NCBI GenBank assembly: GCA_018056585.1
Contig: JAGPFK010000007.1
Span: 1 to 14,423 of the forward strand
Direction of reading: 5' to 3'
DNA: 14,423 nt
From: Clostridia bacterium
Lineage (GTDB): Bacteria; Bacillota; Clostridia; Saccharofermentanales; UBA5734
Both the position numbers and the translations under genes were made by a program. Positions 1 through 8,604 of the stretch are shown here, in pieces. The notes beneath the pieces are model-generated. The model made no database searches, had not been told where the DNA came from, and saw nothing but the letters and a program-made list of their open reading frames with translations. Positions within the stretch are counted from its first letter, which is position 1, and every line of letters starts with the position of its first letter.

Positions 1-242
1 CTCATGGCTTCTTTTTCCTCTTTAGTGGGAAAGCGCCAAATCCCTTTTGAATAACACCATATAACAATGCCCACCGGTACAAGGAAAATGAATATGCCGA
101 ATCCCCCCATTCCATGATCCATACAATAGAAAAAGACCGTGGGGCAAATGATGAAGATGAATAACAAATACAAAGCCAGATAGAAATTCTTCCATCTCTC
201 TGGATTAGAGCCGGATTGCTCTATAGGTTTGTTAATATTCAT
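1..242 (-). CDS. Small two-helix membrane protein, 3' end beyond window
   Basis: An open frame starts at ATG 242-240 and runs off the left edge with no stop, giving 80 complete codons. After about 17 polar residues come two hydrophobic segments, roughly residues 20-40 (rich in F, I and L, with CPTVFFYC) and 47-64 (GFGIFIFLVPVGIVIW). A charged tail follows (WRFPTKEEKEAM), so it looks like a small inner-membrane protein with two helices. The start lies 8 nt after the stop of the FRG gene, and an AAGGA-type ribosome site sits in that gap, which suggests translational coupling in the same operon. I do not recognise a family. In defence operons, small two-helix proteins can be effectors or anchors, but nothing in the sequence proves that. 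The coding call is good because frame, start, ribosome site and composition agree; the function is unknown. Confidence 0.72.
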   Translation of the reverse strand, partial: MNINKPIEQSGSNPERWKNFYLALYLLFIFIICPTVFFYCMDHGMGGFGIFIFLVPVGIVIWCYSKGIWRFPTKEEKEAM

Positions 243-243
243 G

Positions 244-249
244 TTCCTT
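244..249 (-). promoter_or_regulatory. Shine-Dalgarno site of the small membrane protein gene
   Basis: On the minus strand AAGGAA lies just after the TGA stop (253-251) of the FRG gene and directly before the ATG at 242. The spacing to the ATG is short (about 2-3 nt). Its place between stop and start supports reinitiation by ribosomes that have just finished the FRG gene. Confidence 0.45.
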
Positions 250-250
250 A

Positions 251-1306
251 TCATGATCTTGGCGGTTCCGGTGGATAACAAACGCGACGTGCAAATATTT
301 TTGAGTAAAATTTATCTCGTTTATTCTGCCATTCAGTCTGTAGAAAATCTATTTCTGAAGAAGAAAACGCAACAGTATTTTTTTCAGCTATATGGTATCC
401 AGCCTTCAGCAAATCGTTTTTCATCGAAATTTTCTTATCGGTCTTACCGTACCTTTCAAATGCCACATGGAATGCTTCATTGCTAAAAGACTTCGACTTT
501 TTCAGATTTTCAACCTTTTGTTCGACTATGTCTGTCGGAAATAATATTTTGCCACCTTCAAACTCGTCATAAATTTTCATAGATATTGAAGCATTATGTT
601 GAAATTTATAGACATTTAATAGCTTTTGCTTGTTCAGGCACTGCTTGCGGCCTAAACGATAAGAAAATGCACTCTGCTCACCGGGTCTTGGCAACGGTTG
701 CAAACCGATTACTCTTGAACCAAATTCTGAATCCATCTTTTGACCAAAAGCGATCATGGTCGACATAAGGAAATTAAATTTATAAAATACGCCATATCCA
801 TCGGAGCGCATAATGGGTTCATATTTGTCTGATTCCTTATTGAAACGGCAGCAGGAAAAAAAGGCGGCAACGCGGGGATCGCTTGTAAAATCAATCAAAT
901 CAGTCTTGAGGCCATAATGTTGTGCCAGCCCGTTATAATCGATCTTAATCAAATGATCATAGATAGATGTGCTGGCCACATCTTGAACGGCGGGATGTTT
1001 TTTTAACAACAGCTCAAACTCAACATTCCGGACACGCTCGGCAAATCTTTGAACGGCTGATAGATTCTCACGAAAGAGTGATGCGAGACATGAATCATAA
1101 AATTGATCCTGACCGCGAAATAGAAAGACTGCAGATTCAGGGTATGGCAAAAGTTTACAATACTTTTCGTCAATCGAAACGGCTGAGAAAATACCTTTTG
1201 GTGGCAAGCCAAATTTTTGTTCAAACCATTCCTTGTTACCTCTTAGCTCATACTCGACATTATTTAGTAAGACGAAGATATTCGGAACGGTTTCAATTTT
1301 AATCAT
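251..1306 (-). CDS. FRG domain-containing protein
   Basis: This is a 351-aa protein if started at ATG 1306-1304; an in-frame TTG at 1318 would add four residues. The FRG domain is visible. It has the name-giving F-R-G-Q motif at about residues 63-66 (FLFRGQ) and the second hallmark at about 129-150, QHYGLKTDLIDFTSDP followed by VAAFF, which matches the family pattern QHYGxPTxLLDxTxxPxVAxFF. The C-terminal 200 residues are charged and lack a motif I know. FRG proteins are soluble, often found in defence islands, and have no settled biochemical activity. The gene follows the DUF499 ATPase by about 56 nt and precedes the membrane protein by 8 nt, so it is probably the accessory or effector part of the operon. 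Its base composition is clearly AT-richer than the helicase and AlbA genes, consistent with separate acquisition. Family call firm, role unknown. Confidence 0.85.
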   Translation of the reverse strand: MIKIETVPNIFVLLNNVEYELRGNKEWFEQKFGLPPKGIFSAVSIDEKYCKLLPYPESAVFLFRGQDQFYDSCLASLFRENLSAVQRFAERVRNVEFELLLKKHPAVQDVASTSIYDHLIKIDYNGLAQHYGLKTDLIDFTSDPRVAAFFSCCRFNKESDKYEPIMRSDGYGVFYKFNFLMSTMIAFGQKMDSEFGSRVIGLQPLPRPGEQSAFSYRLGRKQCLNKQKLLNVYKFQHNASISMKIYDEFEGGKILFPTDIVEQKVENLKKSKSFSNEAFHVAFERYGKTDKKISMKNDLLKAGYHIAEKNTVAFSSSEIDFLQTEWQNKRDKFYSKIFARRVCYPPEPPRS

Positions 1307-1362
1307 TTGAATCTGCAAGCCTTTTTTATCAGATTACATATGACGAAAAATGGCGACATCAT

Positions 1363-4290
1363 TTAATCAAACTTCAGATCATCATCCATGCCCAGTTCCC
1401 GCAACGCTGTTTTCATTTCATCTATCTTTTGTTTTGAAATGCCGTCAGTCTGGTTGATTTCAACATTGAGCGTGATCTTCAACGAGCCGCTGGTTACATG
1501 TTTTGACAGAACCTTTGTATAAAAATTCATCCACTTTTGTGGTTGTAGCTCGCCGGACCACTTAACCTTTTTAATTTCCTCAGGCTTTGGTGGCGGTGGA
1601 GGTGGTGGCGGCATAACTTCTTTTGAAATAACGACTTCAGCATAGGCAGTTATTTTTTGAACTGTCGCAGTAATTTTAAAGGAACCTTCTTCTTTATCAG
1701 CTCTAAAAACCCCTTTATTATCGATATTGCCACCTTGTGCCGCCCAATCGATGCCACTTGCTTCGATGGAGTTATCATGTTGATCATAACCTTTGACTAA
1801 GAAGCCGTGACTTTTACCTGGTTGTATCAGAATATTTGCGGGTGATATCTCAAGACGCGTAAGTTTTGGCGGCTCAATCTGCTTTTTTGCTTCTGCCCCA
1901 GTTATGATGAACATGTCATCCGATATTTCGATATCAGACGCATTGATACTTTCTTGAAAATGGAAAGGTTTATATTTGCCATCAGACGTTTTACCAACAT
2001 AGGCAAATATTGCGTTTGACACACCACGGGCAATTGTCTCTTTGATTGAATCAGGTTCCAGTAATCGGGGAAATTGCGGCGAGGCAAAAAAAGTATTGCG
2101 TACGGCCTTTGTACTCCAATCTTTAAAAGCAGGCGGCCAATAGCGGATTAAGAAATTCGGGCTGATATCTTTTTCAACATGTCCGTCCTGGCGAAGCCGA
2201 TTGAATATGTGCGTCATCAATGAATCCGCAGAGCTTGAATGGGATATGCCATAATCAATGTCGAGCCATTTGTTATCTTTATCAAGGAGCATTACTTTAT
2301 TGTAAGTCCGCCAAACGGATTCCTTCAAGTCACGCTCGGCTTTTTTAAGGTTTATTTGCAATTGATGTTTCTGCGTCTCGTCGAGTTGTAAATCCTTGTC
2401 TTCATCCTGGATATCTTGCCAGGCAAGAAATTTACGTGCTTCCTCGGCTATTGTGTCGGATTTGTCCGGAATGCACCAAATAAGGGAGCTTTTAAATGTG
2501 CGTGCAGACGTGCCATATTCTTTTGTCATCTGATCAACCGTTTGTTGCACTTTTTTTGCATCCGTCACCTGATCAGGCGATACAATGATGACAGATAGCG
2601 CCGGTCTGTCGGGGATTTGATTGCTTTTTTCAGGGAAATAACAGCGTTCGATGCCTGGCCCAGCGTTGAAAATCTCCTTTATTTCACCTTTAACCGTTTC
2701 CTCAATGCGATCAGGTTTAACATTCGCCCTGCGATCCGCAAGCAGCTTATTCAGGTTCGGCAGAATAGAAAAACGATACTTATTATTTTTCTCTGCGGCA
2801 AGGTAATAACAGGATTCTGATAAAGCATCCAATACAGTTTCCACATTGCCGATATCCATATCGGGGTCGGCAACGGCAAGCCTGACTTCGGACAACGTTG
2901 CTTCTGTCTTTGTTCGACCGCCATTGGATTCAAAAAAGATCGTTGTCGCGGCTTTTTGATGCAGTCTGCTTTTCTTAATTGCATCAAGTGCTTCCTTATC
3001 CAAACGAACGGCGAAAGCTTCTTTTTTGCCGGTAATATCAGTTGTTACCGCGCCTTCTAATCGGCTTTCACCAAGCTGTTCAAAGATAGCCGCTCGAAAC
3101 AACGGATCATCCAGCGGCGCTGAACCAAGCATGATAAGCGGATCTTTATAGGCGCCCTTGTACCCATCTTGATATGCTTTGGATACCCAAAGGGCGAGAA
3201 GCCTTAAAACACCTCTTGTTTGTTGAAACCGCGGCAGTTGCTGCCATTTTCTTTGAAACACGGACAGCACTGACGGATGAAAAGGATAAGTTGAAAGAAT
3301 CGTTTCTTTGGCATTATCAGCGGGGAACCAGTTTGGAATCTGTTTTTTGTGTTCGATAATCCAATCACCATATTCAGCGGCAACTTTTTTTGCTTCTTCT
3401 GGCACACCAGTCCACTCAAAAAGACGACGGCGAATAATTTCGGCGGTTTCTTCCTCGGCAGACATGATGACTGCCTTGCCCACGCGGTCCAATAGTTTTT
3501 TGAATCTGCTGTATTCCGACTGATCTTCCACCGTCATTTCAAGTTCCGATGCCGGTATGGATACAGCGAGCACGACATTATCATGCGCCCGGACCTCTTC
3601 TGAGAGATTCTGGATAAAATTGTAAAGTTGTGTAGCAAGGCCGCTTTTGCGATTGCGGCTTATATAGTTCATCAGCTCATCAACAAGGATTAAGGCAGGC
3701 TCATTCTCCGGCAGAAATTTTCGAATGATCTCACTTGACGGGGAAATTAGTTGTTTTTCATGTTCCTCAACAATTTTAAAAGCCGCTTCGCCGCCAAGCT
3801 GAAAAGCAATTTCGCCCCAGGGTGTTTTGCGCAGGGGCGTGCCATCACTTCCGCCACGCCCCGTGATGGAATCAAATTCCGTGCCTACAAACACAGCAGT
3901 CCTGGCTTTCGGTATTTTATCCACAGACGCCTTATGAAGAATAGAAGACACGCCTTTCCAGTCATTGGCTTCGCTTCCACCGTTGGCCAGATGATACAGT
4001 AACGTCAAAGCATGCGTCTTGCCGCCTCCAAACTGCGTTGTCATGTTAAACGTTGCAGACGTTTCAACCTTTATGCCTGATAAACGTCGGATAACCTCGG
4101 CTGAAAGATCTGTAAGATTTTTTGTTAAGAATGTTCTCTCAAAAAACTTTTCCGGATTTTGATAAACTTGTGGGGCCTTGCCATCACGCACATGATCGAG
4201 GTGTACGGCAAATTCCGACGCATCAAGTGGACGGCCATCACGTAAATCTTCTCGGGGATTAACCACTTTATACCAGGGCTTTAAAGCCAT
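1363..4290 (-). CDS. DUF499 (COG1483) AAA+ family ATPase of a DUF1156/DUF499 defence module
   Basis: This is a 975-aa cytoplasmic ATPase. The N-terminus (KPWYKVVNPREDLRDG, then LDASEFAVHLDHV) is typical of DUF499. Walker A is QFGGGKTH at residues 86-93 and Walker B is ALILVDEL at 199-206. An S-I-P-A sensor-like segment follows at about 245. The middle is a long helical region. At about 807-893 lies a bacterial Ig-like (BIG2-type) segment (ISPANILIQPG, GYDQ, IDW, GVF). It is followed by eight consecutive prolines (about 894-901) and a small conserved terminal domain ending in LKFD. COG1483 ATPases are found next to COG1743 (DUF1156) methylases in defence islands, as here, so it probably powers DNA sensing, translocation or complex assembly with the methylase. 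The start is supported by a strong GAGGAGG site 10 nt upstream. Exact role unproven; family call strong. Confidence 0.93.
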   Translation of the reverse strand: MALKPWYKVVNPREDLRDGRPLDASEFAVHLDHVRDGKAPQVYQNPEKFFERTFLTKNLTDLSAEVIRRLSGIKVETSATFNMTTQFGGGKTHALTLLYHLANGGSEANDWKGVSSILHKASVDKIPKARTAVFVGTEFDSITGRGGSDGTPLRKTPWGEIAFQLGGEAAFKIVEEHEKQLISPSSEIIRKFLPENEPALILVDELMNYISRNRKSGLATQLYNFIQNLSEEVRAHDNVVLAVSIPASELEMTVEDQSEYSRFKKLLDRVGKAVIMSAEEETAEIIRRRLFEWTGVPEEAKKVAAEYGDWIIEHKKQIPNWFPADNAKETILSTYPFHPSVLSVFQRKWQQLPRFQQTRGVLRLLALWVSKAYQDGYKGAYKDPLIMLGSAPLDDPLFRAAIFEQLGESRLEGAVTTDITGKKEAFAVRLDKEALDAIKKSRLHQKAATTIFFESNGGRTKTEATLSEVRLAVADPDMDIGNVETVLDALSESCYYLAAEKNNKYRFSILPNLNKLLADRRANVKPDRIEETVKGEIKEIFNAGPGIERCYFPEKSNQIPDRPALSVIIVSPDQVTDAKKVQQTVDQMTKEYGTSARTFKSSLIWCIPDKSDTIAEEARKFLAWQDIQDEDKDLQLDETQKHQLQINLKKAERDLKESVWRTYNKVMLLDKDNKWLDIDYGISHSSSADSLMTHIFNRLRQDGHVEKDISPNFLIRYWPPAFKDWSTKAVRNTFFASPQFPRLLEPDSIKETIARGVSNAIFAYVGKTSDGKYKPFHFQESINASDIEISDDMFIITGAEAKKQIEPPKLTRLEISPANILIQPGKSHGFLVKGYDQHDNSIEASGIDWAAQGGNIDNKGVFRADKEEGSFKITATVQKITAYAEVVISKEVMPPPPPPPPKPEEIKKVKWSGELQPQKWMNFYTKVLSKHVTSGSLKITLNVEINQTDGISKQKIDEMKTALRELGMDDDLKFD

Positions 4291-4300
4291 GACCTTATAT

Positions 4301-4307
4301 CCTCCTC
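4301..4307 (-). promoter_or_regulatory. Strong Shine-Dalgarno site of the DUF499 gene
   Basis: GAGGAGG on the minus strand lies 10 nt before the ATG at 4290-4288. It is the best ribosome-binding site in the window and fixes the start of the DUF499 ATPase. It may allow higher expression of the ATPase than of its neighbours. Confidence 0.75.
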
Positions 4308-4351
4308 ATAGTAAATGAAATTTAGCTGTGTTTTTATCCAGCTGCCGCCTT

Positions 4352-7300
4352 TCAAAAGCCAAAACCCTTCTTACGTGCCAGCACACCATCAACCCAACGT
4401 TTTTCATCGCTGATCGAAGGATAAAGTGCCGACAGCGCTTGCGCCAGTCGCCAGAATTTCTGATCTTGGCCAACACCTTCTTCCACAAGAAACCGCTTTA
4501 ATGCCTCGCCTCTGCCTGCGGCAAAAAGAATCATGGACTGATGCAACCTGTCTAGCCTCGTGTTGCCCAGTTGTGGCATATTCTTCTGCCCCCAGGAACC
4601 TTCTTGTTCTACCTTTTCTATTTCTTCTATAAAACCAAGTTCTAATTGCGCTGTTTTTTTCTTGCGGTGTGAAGATGGGGATTCAGATTCATCCTTGCCA
4701 AATAAGGATTTTGTTCTTTCTGAAACTGGAAGCAACCTTGCTTTATCGCCTTTTACTTCTATAAGGCTTTGCAAATGTTCGAGATGGGCACCCAATCCCT
4801 GCGCGATTTTTCGCGCTGCGTCATATTCAAGGGTGTATCCGGTCAATTTTACCTTGGGGGATTTATCTTCATCTTCACCCTCTTCCTCTGATTCAGAAGC
4901 GGAGTCGTCACCATTTGCAGCACCCGTGGATAATGTCCAAAGCCACATAGCCGTCAAACGCGCGTCTTCCTCAAAACCTGACGTATCAGCACCTTCAAAA
5001 ATCATATTCAAAGCTTCTTTAGCGACGACAGCCCAAACCTGTTCAAGATATTCTTTTAATGTAACCTGTTCGCCACTTGCTTTTTCTACACGGGAATATC
5101 GCGAAAAGATTTCCAGTGCCGGACCAAGACAAGCAAATATTGCATCAGCACCAACTACACCTTCTTTTGCTAATCGTGGCATCCATTCTTGTATACGTCT
5201 TGGAAGTTCTGTTAATACATCGCGCCAATCACCAATGTCATTCATGCGCGCAGAACCATCAGGATTCTCACGAGGGCGACAAACGAGATGGACGGAAGAG
5301 GCAAGGGATGCGGAATCTCGCGCTCGAAGCCTGTTTGCCATTTCGGTGTCAATTGGCCATGACGCCGTAATTACCCACCCAGCATTTACAACTGCAGATA
5401 ACAGGGTTTCCCATGCAGACGTGGATTTATGGGCAAATACAATCACACCTATGCCGGACGGCTGAACGTACCGTCTTGCTTGTATAAATGATTCGAGCAT
5501 CAAATGTTCAAAATATTCTTTTGTCTTATATGCATAGATAGGATTACGCTCTGCAAGTTGAACAGCTTCGCCGTTCTTCGGCGTCTCGCGGTCTTTTAAA
5601 AGACTGGGCATAACACATCGCAATGACCTCTTTAACCAAACATAAAAAAAGTCGGCGAGATTTGCATACGGCACAGCATCGTAATAGGGTGGATCCGTGA
5701 AGAGTAATGATGCCGAATCATCGGGCAACGGGTGCATAGCTGCAGAGACTTGATCTACATATCCTGGGCTGAGTTTCGCATGAGCAAGTGATTCACATAT
5801 TCTGACTACCCAATCAATGGAACCAGATAATGAACCCGTTGAATTAGATATTGGTACCGTCTCGCAGTAGTCCCATACCATGCCTAACGCTTGTCTCCCA
5901 AAGGTAGCAGCAGACGTTTCACGGTGGTTAGCCCATCTGGCAATATTGCTATTAAAATCAGCGAGTCTATCTACAGCAAGTGCGAGGCAAACACATATGG
6001 CTTCAGTTAGGTTTCTATCGTTAGCTTCCATTTTTGTTGGCAGTTTACTTACAATACGCACCAAAGTAGCTAGTGCCAATTTTTGCCGAGGATCGAAGAG
6101 TAAACACCATTTATTTATACCGTAAACATGGACATTAAAAATGCTACGAAGATATGGCAATTCCTCATCTGGAATCCAATTCTCGATATTTTTGCTTTTC
6201 ACGCTTATTTTCGCGCGTTCGATGGCGTCTAGATCATTCACATTTGGAAGACGATATTTTTTGCCAGCGCCCGTGCTTTCCAAAACTACTGCCAGCAAAG
6301 TTGGTTCTACTTTCCGCTGTTTGATTTGGTACTCGACCTGTTGACGCGACGTAGTGAAACCGCAGCAGGGACAGGTTACTGAGCCCCGCTTAACAGTTCC
6401 GCTCTGCAAGTTTTTGTCCGTAGCCCCACCCCTTATACCAAGCACAATTTTCTTCTTTTCCGGCAGTACCTTTATTGTTAAAGAAATTGATTGACGTTTT
6501 GAAAGCCACGGCGAACGTATCATCGGTACTTTTGTTCCACACCCTGGCCCTTCGCATTGAATAGTCCGCGCCCAGAGATAGGCAATAGGCGTCGCGCCAT
6601 CATGGTCTTTTGGATAATAGTTCGCGAGTTCATTCTCTGCCTCGTTCTTAATTGAAGCACCCCACTTGAGAACCTCATCAGCTAGGCGTTGACCATATTT
6701 GGGAATGTATTCTAGTAATACCTTATTGAGAAGAACAGGGATCGGATTGAGATCACTAGCGAAGGCATCTGCTCCCACGCGCAGGGCTTCCAAAGGGATA
6801 GAACCTCCACCTGCAAACGGGTCAACAACAAGTGGTTTTATCCCTGAATTACCACCCAAGGATTCATGAGCTGACTGCGTCAGAGCTCGACTCGTTTTTA
6901 AATATTCTTCAATAGCTGAATTATCCCAATTTGCAAAGTCTGCGATAAAATCAAATAATGTCTGACGCAAAAATAGATTGTCATTTAGATGATCTGGATT
7001 TTTTTGAATTTGTATAAATCTATTAATACTTTCGCTGCTTGTGAGCAAACCTAAATGCTGATCGGCCCATTTCATCATAAATTGACGGGCATTATTTTTA
7101 AATTTATCCGGACATAAAGGATCAGCAGGGTCAGGCCAAAGGGCTGCGCAAATCACAGCACGACAAGCAGCTAAAGGACGCCTTGCCCACCAGATATGAA
7201 GCGTTGAAATATGCCCATGTCTTATGCTCTTTTCCCGACGCGCGTGTTCAGAAATTCGTTTTATCGGTAAATCAACTTCAATGAGCCGTTTGGGATAAGT

Positions 7301-8590
7301 GTTGCCTTTCGCTGCTTGCATGGAAGGTGCGTCATTATAACGCGGTTCAGGTTCAGCCACGCGATGTTCTCTTGTTGGAATATTCATTTCTTCTCTTTGT
7401 CTTTCCGTTGCAGGTGTCGCCGTTGATGGTTTTATTAAAATATTCAGCATGGCCTCATAATTTGAAGGTTCTGACAAATGACCGACAGAAAGCTTTTGCG
7501 CTTTAATCTTCGAAAAAGTATTGCTGATAATCGCATTCGTCTTCCCGTAGTCGATATAATAAATTGGCGGAAGGTTTGATGATGATTTCTGATACAGCAT
7601 TTTTGAGATGGCCAGTGGTTCGGCATCCGTTATGATGCCCACACTGGCTAAAGACAATTGAATATCTTTTGCTCTAAAAGCAAGCGCCGGATTCCAGCGC
7701 TCACTGGGTTTTGCCGCGGAAACCACGGTAATGCGGTTTTCATCCCAGACATCCAGCAGGTCTTTGCGCACGCGGAAGTCGAGAATCCCCTCTGCCAGGA
7801 AGATAACAACATCGGCGCCCTTTTCCAATGCGCTTCTTATCAGCGGTCTTTCAATCGCCGCACTGTAGCCAATTAACAGTGTAATGCCCGGCCGCATGAT
7901 CGAATCACTAACCGTTATGGCTGCATTGATTTCTTCCGGCATGGGTTTCATAGACGGAAATATGGCTAACAGCGGCGAATTGAGCTTTTGAGGATCGCCT
8001 TTGACGTAAATTTTCGCCGCCGTCTTTCCTTGAAGCGCTTTGGGAAAGAAGTCATTGCCGGGTTCAATCGTCTTAATTCCTTCAGCGTCTAACTTATCCT
8101 GAACCAGAGAATCATTCTGATCTTGAATTTTATTCCCGGCGGCGCGTGAATCTTCCGGCGTGAAAACGATAATATCGGCTTCAACATCGGCAAGGTTCTT
8201 TTTGATCATGTCGGATATGCGTGGCCATTCCAACCCCCCATGACCGCAGCCAACCGCCGGCAGAAGAACTTTAACCTTGCCCTTATCTGCCAGATATCTT
8301 CGTAAAGCAATGAGACCTGCTTCAATGTCTTCGTATCTGGATGGTTCCCGCCAGTGGCGCTTCGTGGGGAAATTGATAATCCAGTCTCCCATAAGCGTTG
8401 TCCAGACATGTAGTTTTCCAGGCCTTACCGTACCTGTTTTGCAGGCCTTTTGGTAATCCAGAAACATTTCCGGATACTTTGTTTTAAAGGCCAAAGCCAG
8501 ACCAGCACCCATCACACCAACGCAGTTGACCGTGTTGATGCGTATATCTGCGGGGGTGTCAAACATATTGCCGCTGGTAAATGTAATCAT
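4352..8590 (-). CDS. DarG-like macrodomain / DprA-SLOG-like / DUF1156 zinc-ribbon adenine-specific DNA methylase fusion
   Basis: This is a 1412-aa three-part protein. (1) Residues 1-150 form a DarG-type macrodomain: NTVNCVGVMGAGLALAFK at 19-36, NFPTKRHWR at 73-81 with the catalytic-type lysine near K78, and PAVGCGHGGLEW at 111-122; in DarG this fold removes ADP-ribose from thymidine in DNA. (2) Residues about 165-390 look like a DprA/SLOG Rossmann domain (LLIGYSAAIERPLIRSALEKG, degenerate relative to DprA). (3) From about 432 comes DUF1156 (RLIEVDLPIKRISEHARREK, HIWWARRPLAACR), methylase motif I DPFAGGGS at 590-597, SDLNP at 612-616, a zinc ribbon with C679, C684, C740 and C743, and catalytic DPPY at 966-969. 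An acidic low-complexity stretch lies at about 1228-1243. The methylase part is complete and resembles COG1743 N6-adenine methylases. The gene follows the DarT stop by 12 nt. The three domain calls are by motif; the joint function is inference. Confidence 0.93.
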   Translation of the reverse strand: MITFTSGNMFDTPADIRINTVNCVGVMGAGLALAFKTKYPEMFLDYQKACKTGTVRPGKLHVWTTLMGDWIINFPTKRHWREPSRYEDIEAGLIALRRYLADKGKVKVLLPAVGCGHGGLEWPRISDMIKKNLADVEADIIVFTPEDSRAAGNKIQDQNDSLVQDKLDAEGIKTIEPGNDFFPKALQGKTAAKIYVKGDPQKLNSPLLAIFPSMKPMPEEINAAITVSDSIMRPGITLLIGYSAAIERPLIRSALEKGADVVIFLAEGILDFRVRKDLLDVWDENRITVVSAAKPSERWNPALAFRAKDIQLSLASVGIITDAEPLAISKMLYQKSSSNLPPIYYIDYGKTNAIISNTFSKIKAQKLSVGHLSEPSNYEAMLNILIKPSTATPATERQREEMNIPTREHRVAEPEPRYNDAPSMQAAKGNTYPKRLIEVDLPIKRISEHARREKSIRHGHISTLHIWWARRPLAACRAVICAALWPDPADPLCPDKFKNNARQFMMKWADQHLGLLTSSESINRFIQIQKNPDHLNDNLFLRQTLFDFIADFANWDNSAIEEYLKTSRALTQSAHESLGGNSGIKPLVVDPFAGGGSIPLEALRVGADAFASDLNPIPVLLNKVLLEYIPKYGQRLADEVLKWGASIKNEAENELANYYPKDHDGATPIAYLWARTIQCEGPGCGTKVPMIRSPWLSKRQSISLTIKVLPEKKKIVLGIRGGATDKNLQSGTVKRGSVTCPCCGFTTSRQQVEYQIKQRKVEPTLLAVVLESTGAGKKYRLPNVNDLDAIERAKISVKSKNIENWIPDEELPYLRSIFNVHVYGINKWCLLFDPRQKLALATLVRIVSKLPTKMEANDRNLTEAICVCLALAVDRLADFNSNIARWANHRETSAATFGRQALGMVWDYCETVPISNSTGSLSGSIDWVVRICESLAHAKLSPGYVDQVSAAMHPLPDDSASLLFTDPPYYDAVPYANLADFFYVWLKRSLRCVMPSLLKDRETPKNGEAVQLAERNPIYAYKTKEYFEHLMLESFIQARRYVQPSGIGVIVFAHKSTSAWETLLSAVVNAGWVITASWPIDTEMANRLRARDSASLASSVHLVCRPRENPDGSARMNDIGDWRDVLTELPRRIQEWMPRLAKEGVVGADAIFACLGPALEIFSRYSRVEKASGEQVTLKEYLEQVWAVVAKEALNMIFEGADTSGFEEDARLTAMWLWTLSTGAANGDDSASESEEEGEDEDKSPKVKLTGYTLEYDAARKIAQGLGAHLEHLQSLIEVKGDKARLLPVSERTKSLFGKDESESPSSHRKKKTAQLELGFIEEIEKVEQEGSWGQKNMPQLGNTRLDRLHQSMILFAAGRGEALKRFLVEEGVGQDQKFWRLAQALSALYPSISDEKRWVDGVLARKKGFGF

Positions 8591-8599
8591 TTTTATTGG

Positions 8600-8604
8600 C
8601 CTTT
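8600..8604 (-). promoter_or_regulatory. Shine-Dalgarno site overlapping the DarT stop
   Basis: AAAGG on the minus strand overlaps the TAA stop (8605-8603) of the DarT-HD gene and stands 9 nt before the ATG of the macrodomain-methylase gene. This arrangement couples synthesis of the antitoxin-type protein to the toxin-type protein. Confidence 0.5.

Noticed and set aside
4324..4343. Hairpin AGCTG with a 10-nt loop between the methylase and DUF499 genes
   Set aside because: The stem is only 5 bp and no T-tract follows, so it is not a convincing terminator.
4560..5465. 301-aa open frame on the plus strand
   Set aside because: It is antisense to the methylase region with intact motifs; its translation is low-complexity serine-rich and has no recognisable domain.
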